Shown here: positions 16,516 to 25,148 of the stretch, in pieces
Layout of the letters: each line of letters opens with the position of its first letter
Position numbering within the stretch: position 1 is the stretch's first letter
NCBI GenBank assembly: GCA_017502465.1
Contig: JAFVUY010000178.1
Coordinates: 1 to 64,000 of the forward strand
DNA: 64,000 nt
Direction of reading: 5' to 3'
Origin: Bacilli bacterium
GTDB taxonomy: Bacteria; Bacillota_I; Bacilli_A; RFN20; CAG-826
Notes under the pieces: model-generated
Told to the model about the DNA's origin: nothing
What the model saw: only the letters and a program-made list of their open reading frames with translations
Database searches by the model: none
Made by a program: the position numbers and the translations under genes

Positions 16516-18843
16516 ATGAAAAAAATAATTGTTGCGCCTATAAATATGCATCAAGGTTTGTTAGAAGAAAGTCGTTTAACAAACCCTTTTGTTGATATAA
16601 AAATTATTGATAAAAACACATTAATAAATGATTATTTTGGAAGACTTAAAAAAGGCAGTGATATTTTAGTTTTTGAAAACTTTGATTTAACCTATGAAAT
16701 GATTAATGAAATACTTCACGATATTTTGTTTTTTAATGATTTAAGCGAGGATAAATATTCCATTTATAAATCAATCAAAGACTTTCTTATTTCTAATGAC
16801 ATGATTATTAATGACTCCTTGTTCTCTGCAGCGTATCAAAATAAAGATATTGAAATTTTCAATTATCATCCAAACGACAGAATTCTAAATTTTGTATTAA
16901 GCAAAGTCGATTCAAAGATTAATTTTGTTACTAAAGATATCATCTTCAAAAACAAAAATGTAAATTCTTTTAAATTTGCCTGCGATGAATCTTTGTTTGT
17001 CTTAAACGAAATCGCGAGACTTCTTGACGAAGGTGTTTCTATAAATGATATTTTTATTTTCAATCCTTCGTCTTGTCATAAATATTATTTAGAAAAATAC
17101 GCAGAATCTTTTGGATTGAAAATTAATAATTTAGAACAAAAATCCCTATTTGCAAGTGGTTTATGCATTGATTTTCTAAAGATTTATGATGAAATTCAAG
17201 ATATTGAGCAAGCTGTTATTAACTTAAAAGAAATTGTTATCGATGATCAAAATTTAGAACAACTATTGGAAGTTATTTCCAAAAACACCGTAGAAGGCCT
17301 ATCTTTCCTTAAGCAAAGAGAATTGCTTCTTCATAAATTTAAAAATACCTTTATCAAAAGGGAAGTTTATAAGCCAGCAATTAACATTATTGACGGACCC
17401 ATTTATAGAAAAGACGCTCATATTTTTGTAATGGATTTCTCCCTTAATAGTGCCCCTATTATTTTTAAAGACAATGCCTATTTGTCCGATCTAGAAAAAG
17501 AAGGAACTTTTATTTATACCAGTAAAGAGAAAAACGAAAACGCAAGAAATGAACTCCTTGATTTTCTAAGTTCAGACAATAATTTCTATTTTAGTAGATC
17601 TTCAATTGTTGATAACTCAAATAGTTATCCTACCTCATTTGTTGAAGAATTCGGTTTAAACATCGTTAATGAGCCAGAAGTTATAACATTTTATTCACAA
17701 TTATACCTAGATATCAAATACACTGAAGCATTAGATAAAGAACGTCTTTATTTGCAAAAAACCCCTGAGCTAATCGGGCTAAAAGAATTGAGTAATATCA
17801 AATATCATAGTTACGACAATCAATTCACAGGTGTGGACGCTATTAAAGAGGAAACGCCGCTTCGCTTGTCTTTTAGTTCTTTAGATTCATGTTATACATG
17901 TCCTTTTAAATATTACCTTAATCATGTTTTGAAATTAGGAACCTTTGAGTCTAACTTTGCTGCAACAATCGGTGATATTTCTCACGAAGTGTTTAAACAT
18001 CAATACGAAGATGATTTTGATTTTGATTTAGTTTTTGAAGAAACTTTAGGAAAATTTGAACTTTCCGCGATGGAAATGTTGCTAATTAAAAATCTTAAAA
18101 GCCAGATAAAACGCGCTTCTGATATCAGTATTTCTCATATTAAAGAATTCTCTAGCAATCCTACAGTTTACTGTGAAAAAGAAGTTATTTATAAAATTGA
18201 TGAATATACAGCCCTAAAAGGGATTATTGATAAAATTGTTACTCTTGATAATCGTTATTACTATCTTGTTGACTATAAGACTGGTGCTAAATCATTCTCA
18301 CCAAACGATTTAGAATATGGAAGAAATAGTCAACTTATTACATATATGCTTTTAGCGGATCAAATCGAAGAATTAGATAATATGCAAATAAGTGGAATTT
18401 TCTATAATAACGTCATTAATAAAGAGCTCGTTCTTAGCGAAAAAGATGAAGAAAATTTAGTGCCTTCATATTTAAAACTTAAGGGCAGAGTTATTAAAGA
18501 TTCTAATGTGGTTCAAAGGATAGATAAAAGTTTCATCAATTCCAACGCTGCATCATTTATTGGTGGTGTAGGTCTTAAAAACGATGGAGGCTTAAAAGCA
18601 TCTAATACGCTTGTTTCACAAGATGAATTGGATTCTTATAAACAAATAGTAAGAGAATTAATTAATAAAACTATCATTTCTATTAGAAATAACGATTTTA
18701 AAATTAAACCAATTTTCTATACAAAAGATGAAAATGCCTGCAAATACTGTGAATATAGGGAACTTTGTTATTTGCGTTATGAACAAAAAATGATATTAGG
18801 CAATTTGGAAGAGGAGAGCGGCGATGGAGAAGAGATGGAGTAA
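16516..18843 (+). CDS. addB: AddB-like ATP-dependent nuclease subunit B
   Basis: 775 aa from the ATG at 16516; a TTG 36 nt upstream is the -35 element itself. The C-terminal third is a PD-(D/E)xK nuclease domain with LSFSSLDSCYTCPFKYYL (near 465), YLVDYKTG (catalytic D and K) and CKYCEYRELC (C-x2-C-x5-C), the cysteine arrangement of the AddB 4Fe-4S nuclease clamp. The N-terminal two thirds is a weakly conserved inactivated helicase-like region. Bacillus AddB is about 1160 aa, so this one is strongly reduced. With AddA it resects double-strand breaks for RecA repair. It overlaps addA by 20 nt. Confidence 0.85.
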   Translation: MKKIIVAPINMHQGLLEESRLTNPFVDIKIIDKNTLINDYFGRLKKGSDILVFENFDLTYEMINEILHDILFFNDLSEDKYSIYKSIKDFLISNDMIINDSLFSAAYQNKDIEIFNYHPNDRILNFVLSKVDSKINFVTKDIIFKNKNVNSFKFACDESLFVLNEIARLLDEGVSINDIFIFNPSSCHKYYLEKYAESFGLKINNLEQKSLFASGLCIDFLKIYDEIQDIEQAVINLKEIVIDDQNLEQLLEVISKNTVEGLSFLKQRELLLHKFKNTFIKREVYKPAINIIDGPIYRKDAHIFVMDFSLNSAPIIFKDNAYLSDLEKEGTFIYTSKEKNENARNELLDFLSSDNNFYFSRSSIVDNSNSYPTSFVEEFGLNIVNEPEVITFYSQLYLDIKYTEALDKERLYLQKTPELIGLKELSNIKYHSYDNQFTGVDAIKEETPLRLSFSSLDSCYTCPFKYYLNHVLKLGTFESNFAATIGDISHEVFKHQYEDDFDFDLVFEETLGKFELSAMEMLLIKNLKSQIKRASDISISHIKEFSSNPTVYCEKEVIYKIDEYTALKGIIDKIVTLDNRYYYLVDYKTGAKSFSPNDLEYGRNSQLITYMLLADQIEELDNMQISGIFYNNVINKELVLSEKDEENLVPSYLKLKGRVIKDSNVVQRIDKSFINSNAASFIGGVGLKNDGGLKASNTLVSQDELDSYKQIVRELINKTIISIRNNDFKIKPIFYTKDENACKYCEYRELCYLRYEQKMILGNLEEESGDGEEME

Positions 18844-21800
18844 AGAACAAGAACAAGCTATTTATTTTGATTTAATGTCCAATCTTCTTTTAAGTGCGGG
18901 TGCAGGCAGTGGAAAAACCGCTGTTTTAACTGAACGTATTTACCAACTTATTAAAAAAGGTGCTTCTTTAGATGAGTTTTTAGTATTAACTTTTACTAAT
19001 TTAGCGGCAAGCGAAATGAAAAGTAGAACATCCAAAAAATTATTGGCGGACCCTTCGCTTTCTAAATTGGCCGCATTAGTGGACGCAGCTCATATTGAAA
19101 CTTTTGATTCGTTTTGCTTATATGTTGTAAAAAGATTTCACTATTATTTAAATCTTCCTAAGGAAGTTAATATTATTGACGAATCGATTTTAGATATCAA
19201 TAAACGTTTAATTTTAAGAGAAATATTCGACTATAAATACGAAAATCATATTAAAGAATTTGAGGAATTAATTACAACATTCTCTATTAGAAATGATAAT
19301 TCTATCTTCGAAATGGTCTTGAAAATATTTAAACAAGCCGAACTTTCTATCAACAAAGAATATTTCTTTAAAAATTATGTTGTAGATACATATAACGAAC
19401 AGTTTGTTGATGACTTATTACTTAATTATTTTAACGAAGCAATGAATGCTTTTAAGGAAGCTAGAGAGGTGGCAGAAAATTTGTCTAACGCGGATGATGC
19501 GGATAAATATTTAGTTATTCTCGATGATTTACTTGCTGCACGGGACTATGATTCTTTAAGAATTAAGTTACAAAAAATCGAAAATCTATCTGCTAGAGGC
19601 AAGGCTTCAGAAGACAAAAAAGAAAGGGTTCTCATTACCCAAACCATTAAAAAATACATGGAAAATGCTCAAAAAGAGGATTTTGGAGATTCTAAAACAA
19701 TTAAAGAGCTACATCTTTCTAATAAAAAATATGCATCATTGCTTTTAGACATTGCAAAAGAACTCGACGAACGAATTTTAGAATATAAAAAATCTCAAAA
19801 TTGTTATTCCTTTAGTGATATAGCAAATTTTGCATTAAAAATTATCAGTGAAACTCCAGCAAGAGATATATTAAGAAAAACTTTTAAATACATTATGGTG
19901 GATGAATATCAAGATACGTCCGATATTCAAGAAGCCGTTATCAATGAAATAGGTGACAATAACATCTTTATGGTGGGTGATGTTAAGCAATCTATTTATC
20001 GCTTTAGAAACGCAAATTGTAAGATTTTCCAAGATAAATTTAACAATTACAAAAAAGGTATCGGAGGAGTTGAAATCGATTTAAATAGATCATATCGATC
20101 TAGAAGGCAAATAGTAGATGGAATTAATGAGATGTTTTCTAAATTGATGCCATCAAATTTTGGAGAAATTGATTACAATAACGGTCATCATTTTGAATTT
20201 GGTCAAAAATTATATGATGATGTCAAAGTTGATAATCAAGATTATTCAATTGAATTATATGGATATAGCCTAGAAGATAACGAAAAAATCGATATTAAAG
20301 AAGCGGAATTAATCGCTGACGACATTATCAAAAAATGTAATTCTAAATATAAAGTTTTTAAAGATGGAAAATTAAAAGATGTTGAATTTTCTGATTTTGC
20401 TCTTATTGCTTCTAGAAACGCAAACTTTGACACAATTCGTAGAGTCTTTGGTCAAAGGAATATTCCTTTAAATGTTATTCAAGATAAAGACATAGGCGAA
20501 AATGACACAGTTATCGTAAGCAAGAATCTTATCAAATTCCTCTTTTTATGCTTAAAAGAAGATTATGAAAGCGAAGAATTTATTAAAACATATGTTTCTC
20601 TTGCTAGAAGTTTCTTATTCCAAATAAAAGATCAAGAAATATATACCAGAATTAAAGAAAAGAAAATTCTATTAACTCCTTTTGTGCTTGAAATAGAACA
20701 AGTTAAAGAAAAAATTAGATATCTATCAATTAAAGAAGTTTTAAATTATTTATATAATTTATTTAATATTGATGGAAAAATCTCCGAATTAGGAAGATAT
20801 AAAGAAAACCTGATTTACTGCGAGATGATTTTATCAATTGCAAACAACTTTGATTCAACCGGGGGTAGCCTTGAAGATTTCATCAATTATTTTGATAATA
20901 TTTCAGATTTTAAATTACTTATTAAGGCAAGCGATAAATCCTCTGTTGAAAACGCGGTTACTTTACTTAATATCCATAAATCGAAAGGGTTAGAATTCCC
21001 AATTTGCTATTTCTATGATTTAGAAGCAAAAATGAATATGGATAACACAAAAGGGGCGTTCCACGCGAGTAAAAAATATGGTCTTCTTTTACCTATCACA
21101 ACCTCGAAGAATACATCTTTTATGATCGCGATGTTTAAAAGAGATGAACGTCTAGAAATGCTTCTAGAACAAATTAGACTTTATTATGTTGCGCTCACTA
21201 GGGCTAAAGAAAAAATTATTATCTTAAGTAAAATTGATGAAAAGACAAAAGAAGATAAAGAAAAAACATTAAAGCAATGCACATCTTTTAAAGATTTTAA
21301 TAGATATTTGAATATCACGGATGATGTAAGAGAAGTGGTTGATGAGAAAACATCTCTTGTTTTAAAAGAAGATAATATAATCACTCATACTTATGATATT
21401 AAACATGTTGATATACCATCTAAACTCATCGAAAAAAAACGAGCATCTAAAACTATCAGTGATGACGCGATATTGGATGTTATCGAATTTGGTAACCATA
21501 TGCATAAGTTGCTTGAAATAGTGAATTTTGATACAAAAGATACTACTTTCATCAAAGATGAAAAAGAACGCAAATATGTTAATAAAATTTTAGATTTATC
21601 AATATTTAAAGGTGTGTCTAATGATAATATTTTGCATGAATATAATTTCTATGACGATATTAATGACGTTCACGGTGTTATAGACTTGCTTGTAAATAAA
21701 GATAACGAAACCCTTATCATTGACTTTAAACTTAAAAACATTTCCGACGAAGAATATGTTAAGCAACTTCAAACCTACAAAACTTATATTTCAACAATTA

Positions 21801-21865
21801 CTAAAAAACCAGTTAAAACCTATTTGCTTTCCATCATTGATGGAGTTATTATGGAGGTCGAATAA
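18824..21865 (+). CDS. addA: AddA helicase-nuclease subunit
   Basis: 1013 aa (about 1230 in Bacillus). UvrD-type helicase motifs: Walker A SAGAGSGKTAVLTERI (residues 22-37), LVLTFTNLAASEMKSR (Ia), MVDEYQDTSDIQ (II, near 355), VGDVKQSIYRFR (III) and LNIHKSKGLEFPICYF plus RLYYVALTRAKEK (V-VI). The C-terminal nuclease domain has VHGVIDLL and LIIDFKLK (near 967-974), the Asp and Lys of PD-(D/E)xK. It unwinds and cuts DNA ends with AddB. The start overlaps addB and has ggagagcggcg upstream. The stop overlaps the next gene's ATG by 1 nt. Confidence 0.95.
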   Translation: MEKRWSKEQEQAIYFDLMSNLLLSAGAGSGKTAVLTERIYQLIKKGASLDEFLVLTFTNLAASEMKSRTSKKLLADPSLSKLAALVDAAHIETFDSFCLYVVKRFHYYLNLPKEVNIIDESILDINKRLILREIFDYKYENHIKEFEELITTFSIRNDNSIFEMVLKIFKQAELSINKEYFFKNYVVDTYNEQFVDDLLLNYFNEAMNAFKEAREVAENLSNADDADKYLVILDDLLAARDYDSLRIKLQKIENLSARGKASEDKKERVLITQTIKKYMENAQKEDFGDSKTIKELHLSNKKYASLLLDIAKELDERILEYKKSQNCYSFSDIANFALKIISETPARDILRKTFKYIMVDEYQDTSDIQEAVINEIGDNNIFMVGDVKQSIYRFRNANCKIFQDKFNNYKKGIGGVEIDLNRSYRSRRQIVDGINEMFSKLMPSNFGEIDYNNGHHFEFGQKLYDDVKVDNQDYSIELYGYSLEDNEKIDIKEAELIADDIIKKCNSKYKVFKDGKLKDVEFSDFALIASRNANFDTIRRVFGQRNIPLNVIQDKDIGENDTVIVSKNLIKFLFLCLKEDYESEEFIKTYVSLARSFLFQIKDQEIYTRIKEKKILLTPFVLEIEQVKEKIRYLSIKEVLNYLYNLFNIDGKISELGRYKENLIYCEMILSIANNFDSTGGSLEDFINYFDNISDFKLLIKASDKSSVENAVTLLNIHKSKGLEFPICYFYDLEAKMNMDNTKGAFHASKKYGLLLPITTSKNTSFMIAMFKRDERLEMLLEQIRLYYVALTRAKEKIIILSKIDEKTKEDKEKTLKQCTSFKDFNRYLNITDDVREVVDEKTSLVLKEDNIITHTYDIKHVDIPSKLIEKKRASKTISDDAILDVIEFGNHMHKLLEIVNFDTKDTTFIKDEKERKYVNKILDLSIFKGVSNDNILHEYNFYDDINDVHGVIDLLVNKDNETLIIDFKLKNISDEEYVKQLQTYKTYISTITKKPVKTYLLSIIDGVIMEVE

Positions 21866-23001
21866 TGAAATTATATAGATTAAATTTTGAACAATTTGTT
21901 TCCGCTATTTCGTTTATTAATTTGCCAGAACATTCAAGCAAAGAATTTTTGTTTGATGTATATAATCTTGTTAGCGACACAATTGATGCTTTATATGAAT
22001 CTAAGGCGATTCCAGAATCCACAACCCTATCTTTAAACGATATTATTTTCTATATTGTTGGGGAATATTGTTATAGCATTGCAATTCGAAGCAAAGAAGA
22101 AATTGAAGCTTTTAACTCGAACGAACAGATCAAAGAATCTATGGCGGGAGTAGTCGTAGATAAATTTATTTCTTTATCTATGTTTTCGTTTAAAGAAAAG
22201 AAAATTGCAAATAAATTTTTACCAACGGCCTCTAGCTTAAAATTATATTTAAATTTTATCTCAAATATTTTATCCACCAGAACAAAAAATAACCCCAATG
22301 AAACACTTATTAACGACTTAATGGTCAAATCAATAAGTCTTGCTTCTTGTGTTTTAGAATTATTAATTGAAGGTTATGAATGCGAAGCGTTCGCAACCTG
22401 GAGAACACTTCACGAAAGTGAATGCACTCTTATTATTCTTCAAAAATACGGCGAAAAAGCTATCGAAGCCTATTTAAAACATATGAAATATGGAATAGCT
22501 TTTAAAAATGGTTTTACCGATAAAGAAAGCCAAGACAAAATTTTCGTTCAAATTAAAAATGAAATGAAGGCTAAAAACTTAAAATCAAAAGACATGAAAA
22601 AATTCATTGAATACGGTTGGCTTTATTCTATAGAAGAAGTTGAAAAGGATGAAACCTTTAGGCTCAATTTCAGGGATGGTTTAGAAAAGATTGCAGGTTT
22701 AAGTGATTATGCGAAAAGATATGAAAGAAGTTCTGAACTCATTCATAGCACACCTATGCTTTTCTATGCGAATAAAGAATATTATTATTTTATAACTTTG
22801 CTTAGTTTATACGAATCATTTTTTAGATTAGAACACGCCTTTTTCAATTCTTTGAAAGATGTTGCAAGCATAGATCAACTTGAAAAATACAATTCACTAA
22901 GAAAAGTATACTTCTCACAACTTATTAATGTTCACAAAAGAGAATCTAACAATTTTATAAATTGGCAAAAAGCAAATGCGGTAAGCTTTGATCTTAAATA
23001 G
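21865..23001 (+). CDS. DUF5677-like protein coupled to addAB
   Basis: 378 aa, largely helical and cytoplasmic, no signal peptide. The core EAFATWRTLHESECTLIIL (residues about 174-192) with ELIHSTPML further on fits the DUF5677 pattern of an Arg-x-x-x-Glu helix pair; the function of that family is unknown. It starts inside the addA stop codon (taATG, 1-nt overlap), with a GGAGG ribosome site inside addA, so it is translated with AddAB. It ends tail-to-tail with nadE, overlapping 8 nt. Function cannot be named; the coupling suggests a DNA repair or DNA-end-related role. Confidence 0.65.
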   Translation: MKLYRLNFEQFVSAISFINLPEHSSKEFLFDVYNLVSDTIDALYESKAIPESTTLSLNDIIFYIVGEYCYSIAIRSKEEIEAFNSNEQIKESMAGVVVDKFISLSMFSFKEKKIANKFLPTASSLKLYLNFISNILSTRTKNNPNETLINDLMVKSISLASCVLELLIEGYECEAFATWRTLHESECTLIILQKYGEKAIEAYLKHMKYGIAFKNGFTDKESQDKIFVQIKNEMKAKNLKSKDMKKFIEYGWLYSIEEVEKDETFRLNFRDGLEKIAGLSDYAKRYERSSELIHSTPMLFYANKEYYYFITLLSLYESFFRLEHAFFNSLKDVASIDQLEKYNSLRKVYFSQLINVHKRESNNFINWQKANAVSFDLK

Positions 23002-25075
23002 AATTTAATTCATCTATAAACATTTGACTTGAGATATCGCTAGGTAAGCTCAAGTCTTTTTTTGAGACAGAAACTGTTGATATTTTAATCCCATCAGGGC
23101 TTGCTGTTCTTTTAAATTGGTTTTGGAAGAATCTTCTATAGAAAAGTTTTAACCATTTAAGTATTTCTTCTTCGTTTAAATCATCTTTAAATGTTTCACA
23201 TAAAATTTTATATAACTTTTTAGGGCTATAAGAATATCTCAAAAAGTGATAAATAATAAAATCATGTAAGAAATATGGTCCGATTATATCTTCGGTTTTT
23301 TGAGAAATTTTATCATCTCTTCCAGGAATTAATTCTGGCGAGATTGGTGTTCCAACAATATCTAATAAAACATCTTTAATGTTTTCATTCATCATTGAAT
23401 AGCCAATGCACAAATACTGAACCATTGTTTTTGGAATTGAAGAATTTAATGAATACATCGACATTTGATCTCCGTTATATGTGCACCAGCCAAGACAAAG
23501 TTCACTCAAATCTCCAGTCCCTAATTGGAGGGCGTTTTCTTTGTTTGCGATATCCATTAATATTTGTGTTCTTTCTCTTGCTTGAGCGTTTTCATATGCG
23601 ACATCTTTTACATTTAAATCATGTCCGATATCTTTTAAATGCAAAAGAACAGATTCGCTAATATTGATTTCTCTTAATGTGACATTGAGTTTTTCAGCAA
23701 GAATTGTTGCATTATTTTTGGTTTTGCTTGTTGTTCCAAAGGCAGGCATTGTAACACAAATAATATCTTTTAAGTCGTAGTGTAAAATTTTAAAAGCCTC
23801 AACTGCGACTAATAGAGCTAAGGTGCTATCTAAGCCTCCTGATAACCCCAAGATTACCTTGTGTTGATTGATAGCGTTTAATCTTTTGATTAAACCATGA
23901 GCTTGTATATTTAAGATATATTTAGTTAAGTCTATAGAGACATTTTTATAATCTTTGATAAAAGGGTTTTTGTCATAACGTCTAATCAATTTATCTGGAT
24001 TAGTTACCAATAAATTAAAACCTATAAGTGAATAATCTTCTATTATTTGATATTCAAAACCACTCTTTAATCTGTATTGGTTGATTTTGTCGATATCAAC
24101 ATCCGCAACTAAAGAAGAAACCCCATCAAAAGGTTTATTGGAAATAACCTCATCTCCAAGTTCAAAAATGAATTGATGACCACTTGAAACTGAATCGCTA
24201 GTGGATTCACCATAAGAAGAATTTGAAGTAATTATTATTGTTTGGTTAATTTTTGAGATATTTTTAGTTGCAGAATAGTAATAATCTTTGTTTTCGAGCA
24301 ATTCTTTAAAAGAGGATACGCTGCAAATTAAATTAACACCCATTTGACACAATTCACCTACATTTGAGTGAGATGATAAAACATCATCTCCAAATGAAAT
24401 TGCGATTTTTAGGGATGGGAAATAGTTGTTTATTAGTATATTTTTTCGAGAAAAAATAACTTCTTCGCCTAAATAATTAATAAATTTATTTTCCGTCATT
24501 TTATTAAATGGAGTTTTAACGTTTCTTTTTGGAGTAATGGATAAAATTTCTCCTTCAAAAACTGTAATCGCACAGTTATATATATGTCCGTCAATTTTTA
24601 ATGGTGCCCCAAAAACAATTAGCAAAGGAAATTTCTTTGATTCATTTTTGATTGTCTTAATTGCGGAATCAACTTTTTTAAAAAGTGGATTCATATAAAT
24701 TACATCATCAATGGAAGAACCGGTTAAGGTTAATTCTTGGAATTGCAATAGGTGAACACCTTCATTAAATGCAGTATCTAATTCATTAATTATAGAGGTT
24801 AAATTCGCATCAATATTTCCAGGTTCAACTTTGATAGAAACTGTTTTCACTCTAAAAAATCCAAAGGAAGGTGTCCTATCTTCACTTTTAAAAGTGTTGA
24901 TTATTTGTTCTTTCTTTTTTTGATGATAAAAATTATTTAAATAGTATTCGTGTGACATAATTACTAAGTCACTGTAACCATTTTTTGTAACAAAGACTGG
25001 TTCATTAACTTTGTTTACTAATTCGTCAATTTTAACTGTGTTTCTTAGTTCTGTAATAGGTATTATATTTTTCAT
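22994..25075 (-). CDS. nadE: NAD+ synthetase with N-terminal Phd/YefM-like domain and degenerate glutaminase domain
   Basis: 693 aa. Residues 1-60 (IIPITELRN...PVFVTKNGYSDLVIMSHEYY) look like a Phd/YefM antitoxin DNA-binding domain. Residues about 70-340 are the nitrilase-type glutamine amidase domain: E114 (QFQELTLTGSS) and K183 (TPKRN) are kept, but the catalytic Cys position (usual EICEDLW) reads SFGDDVL, with Gly229. Residues about 395-693 are the synthetase proper with GLSGGLDST (411-419), GTGDLSELCLGWCTYNGDQ and a C-terminal PDGIKIS. It makes NAD+ from deamido-NAD+, probably with free ammonia if the glutaminase is dead. No in-frame ATG lies between the two parts. An extended -10 sits 6 nt before the ATG. 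Confidence 0.88.
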   Translation of the reverse strand: MKNIIPITELRNTVKIDELVNKVNEPVFVTKNGYSDLVIMSHEYYLNNFYHQKKKEQIINTFKSEDRTPSFGFFRVKTVSIKVEPGNIDANLTSIINELDTAFNEGVHLLQFQELTLTGSSIDDVIYMNPLFKKVDSAIKTIKNESKKFPLLIVFGAPLKIDGHIYNCAITVFEGEILSITPKRNVKTPFNKMTENKFINYLGEEVIFSRKNILINNYFPSLKIAISFGDDVLSSHSNVGELCQMGVNLICSVSSFKELLENKDYYYSATKNISKINQTIIITSNSSYGESTSDSVSSGHQFIFELGDEVISNKPFDGVSSLVADVDIDKINQYRLKSGFEYQIIEDYSLIGFNLLVTNPDKLIRRYDKNPFIKDYKNVSIDLTKYILNIQAHGLIKRLNAINQHKVILGLSGGLDSTLALLVAVEAFKILHYDLKDIICVTMPAFGTTSKTKNNATILAEKLNVTLREINISESVLLHLKDIGHDLNVKDVAYENAQARERTQILMDIANKENALQLGTGDLSELCLGWCTYNGDQMSMYSLNSSIPKTMVQYLCIGYSMMNENIKDVLLDIVGTPISPELIPGRDDKISQKTEDIIGPYFLHDFIIYHFLRYSYSPKKLYKILCETFKDDLNEEEILKWLKLFYRRFFQNQFKRTASPDGIKISTVSVSKKDLSLPSDISSQMFIDELNSI

Positions 25076-25081
25076 GACATT

Positions 25082-25090
25082 ATTATAGCA
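25082..25090 (-). promoter_or_regulatory. Extended -10 promoter of nadE, apparently leaderless
   Basis: Minus strand TGC-TATAAT (TATAAT at 25082-25087), 6 nt before the ATG at 25075. The start would fall on or next to the initiating A. No Shine-Dalgarno sequence is visible. Confidence 0.6.
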
Positions 25091-25114
25091 TTAAAAAGAC
25101 ATTATAAAAGATAT

Positions 25115-25138
25115 AAAAAAAGAAGGACAGAGTCCTTC
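25115..25138 (-). terminator. Rho-independent terminator of the nucleoside kinase gene
   Basis: Minus strand stem gaaggac-tct-gtccttc (25122-25138) followed by ttttttt. It starts 10 nt past the stop codon at 25149. Confidence 0.9.
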
Positions 25139-25148
25139 AATTTTTCCT

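Noticed and set aside
24896..25075. Phd-like part as a separate antitoxin gene joined by error
   Set aside because: There is no stop, ribosome site or ATG at the junction, and the reading frame and codon use run on smoothly. A GTG at residue 76 would cut off the first strand of the amidase domain.
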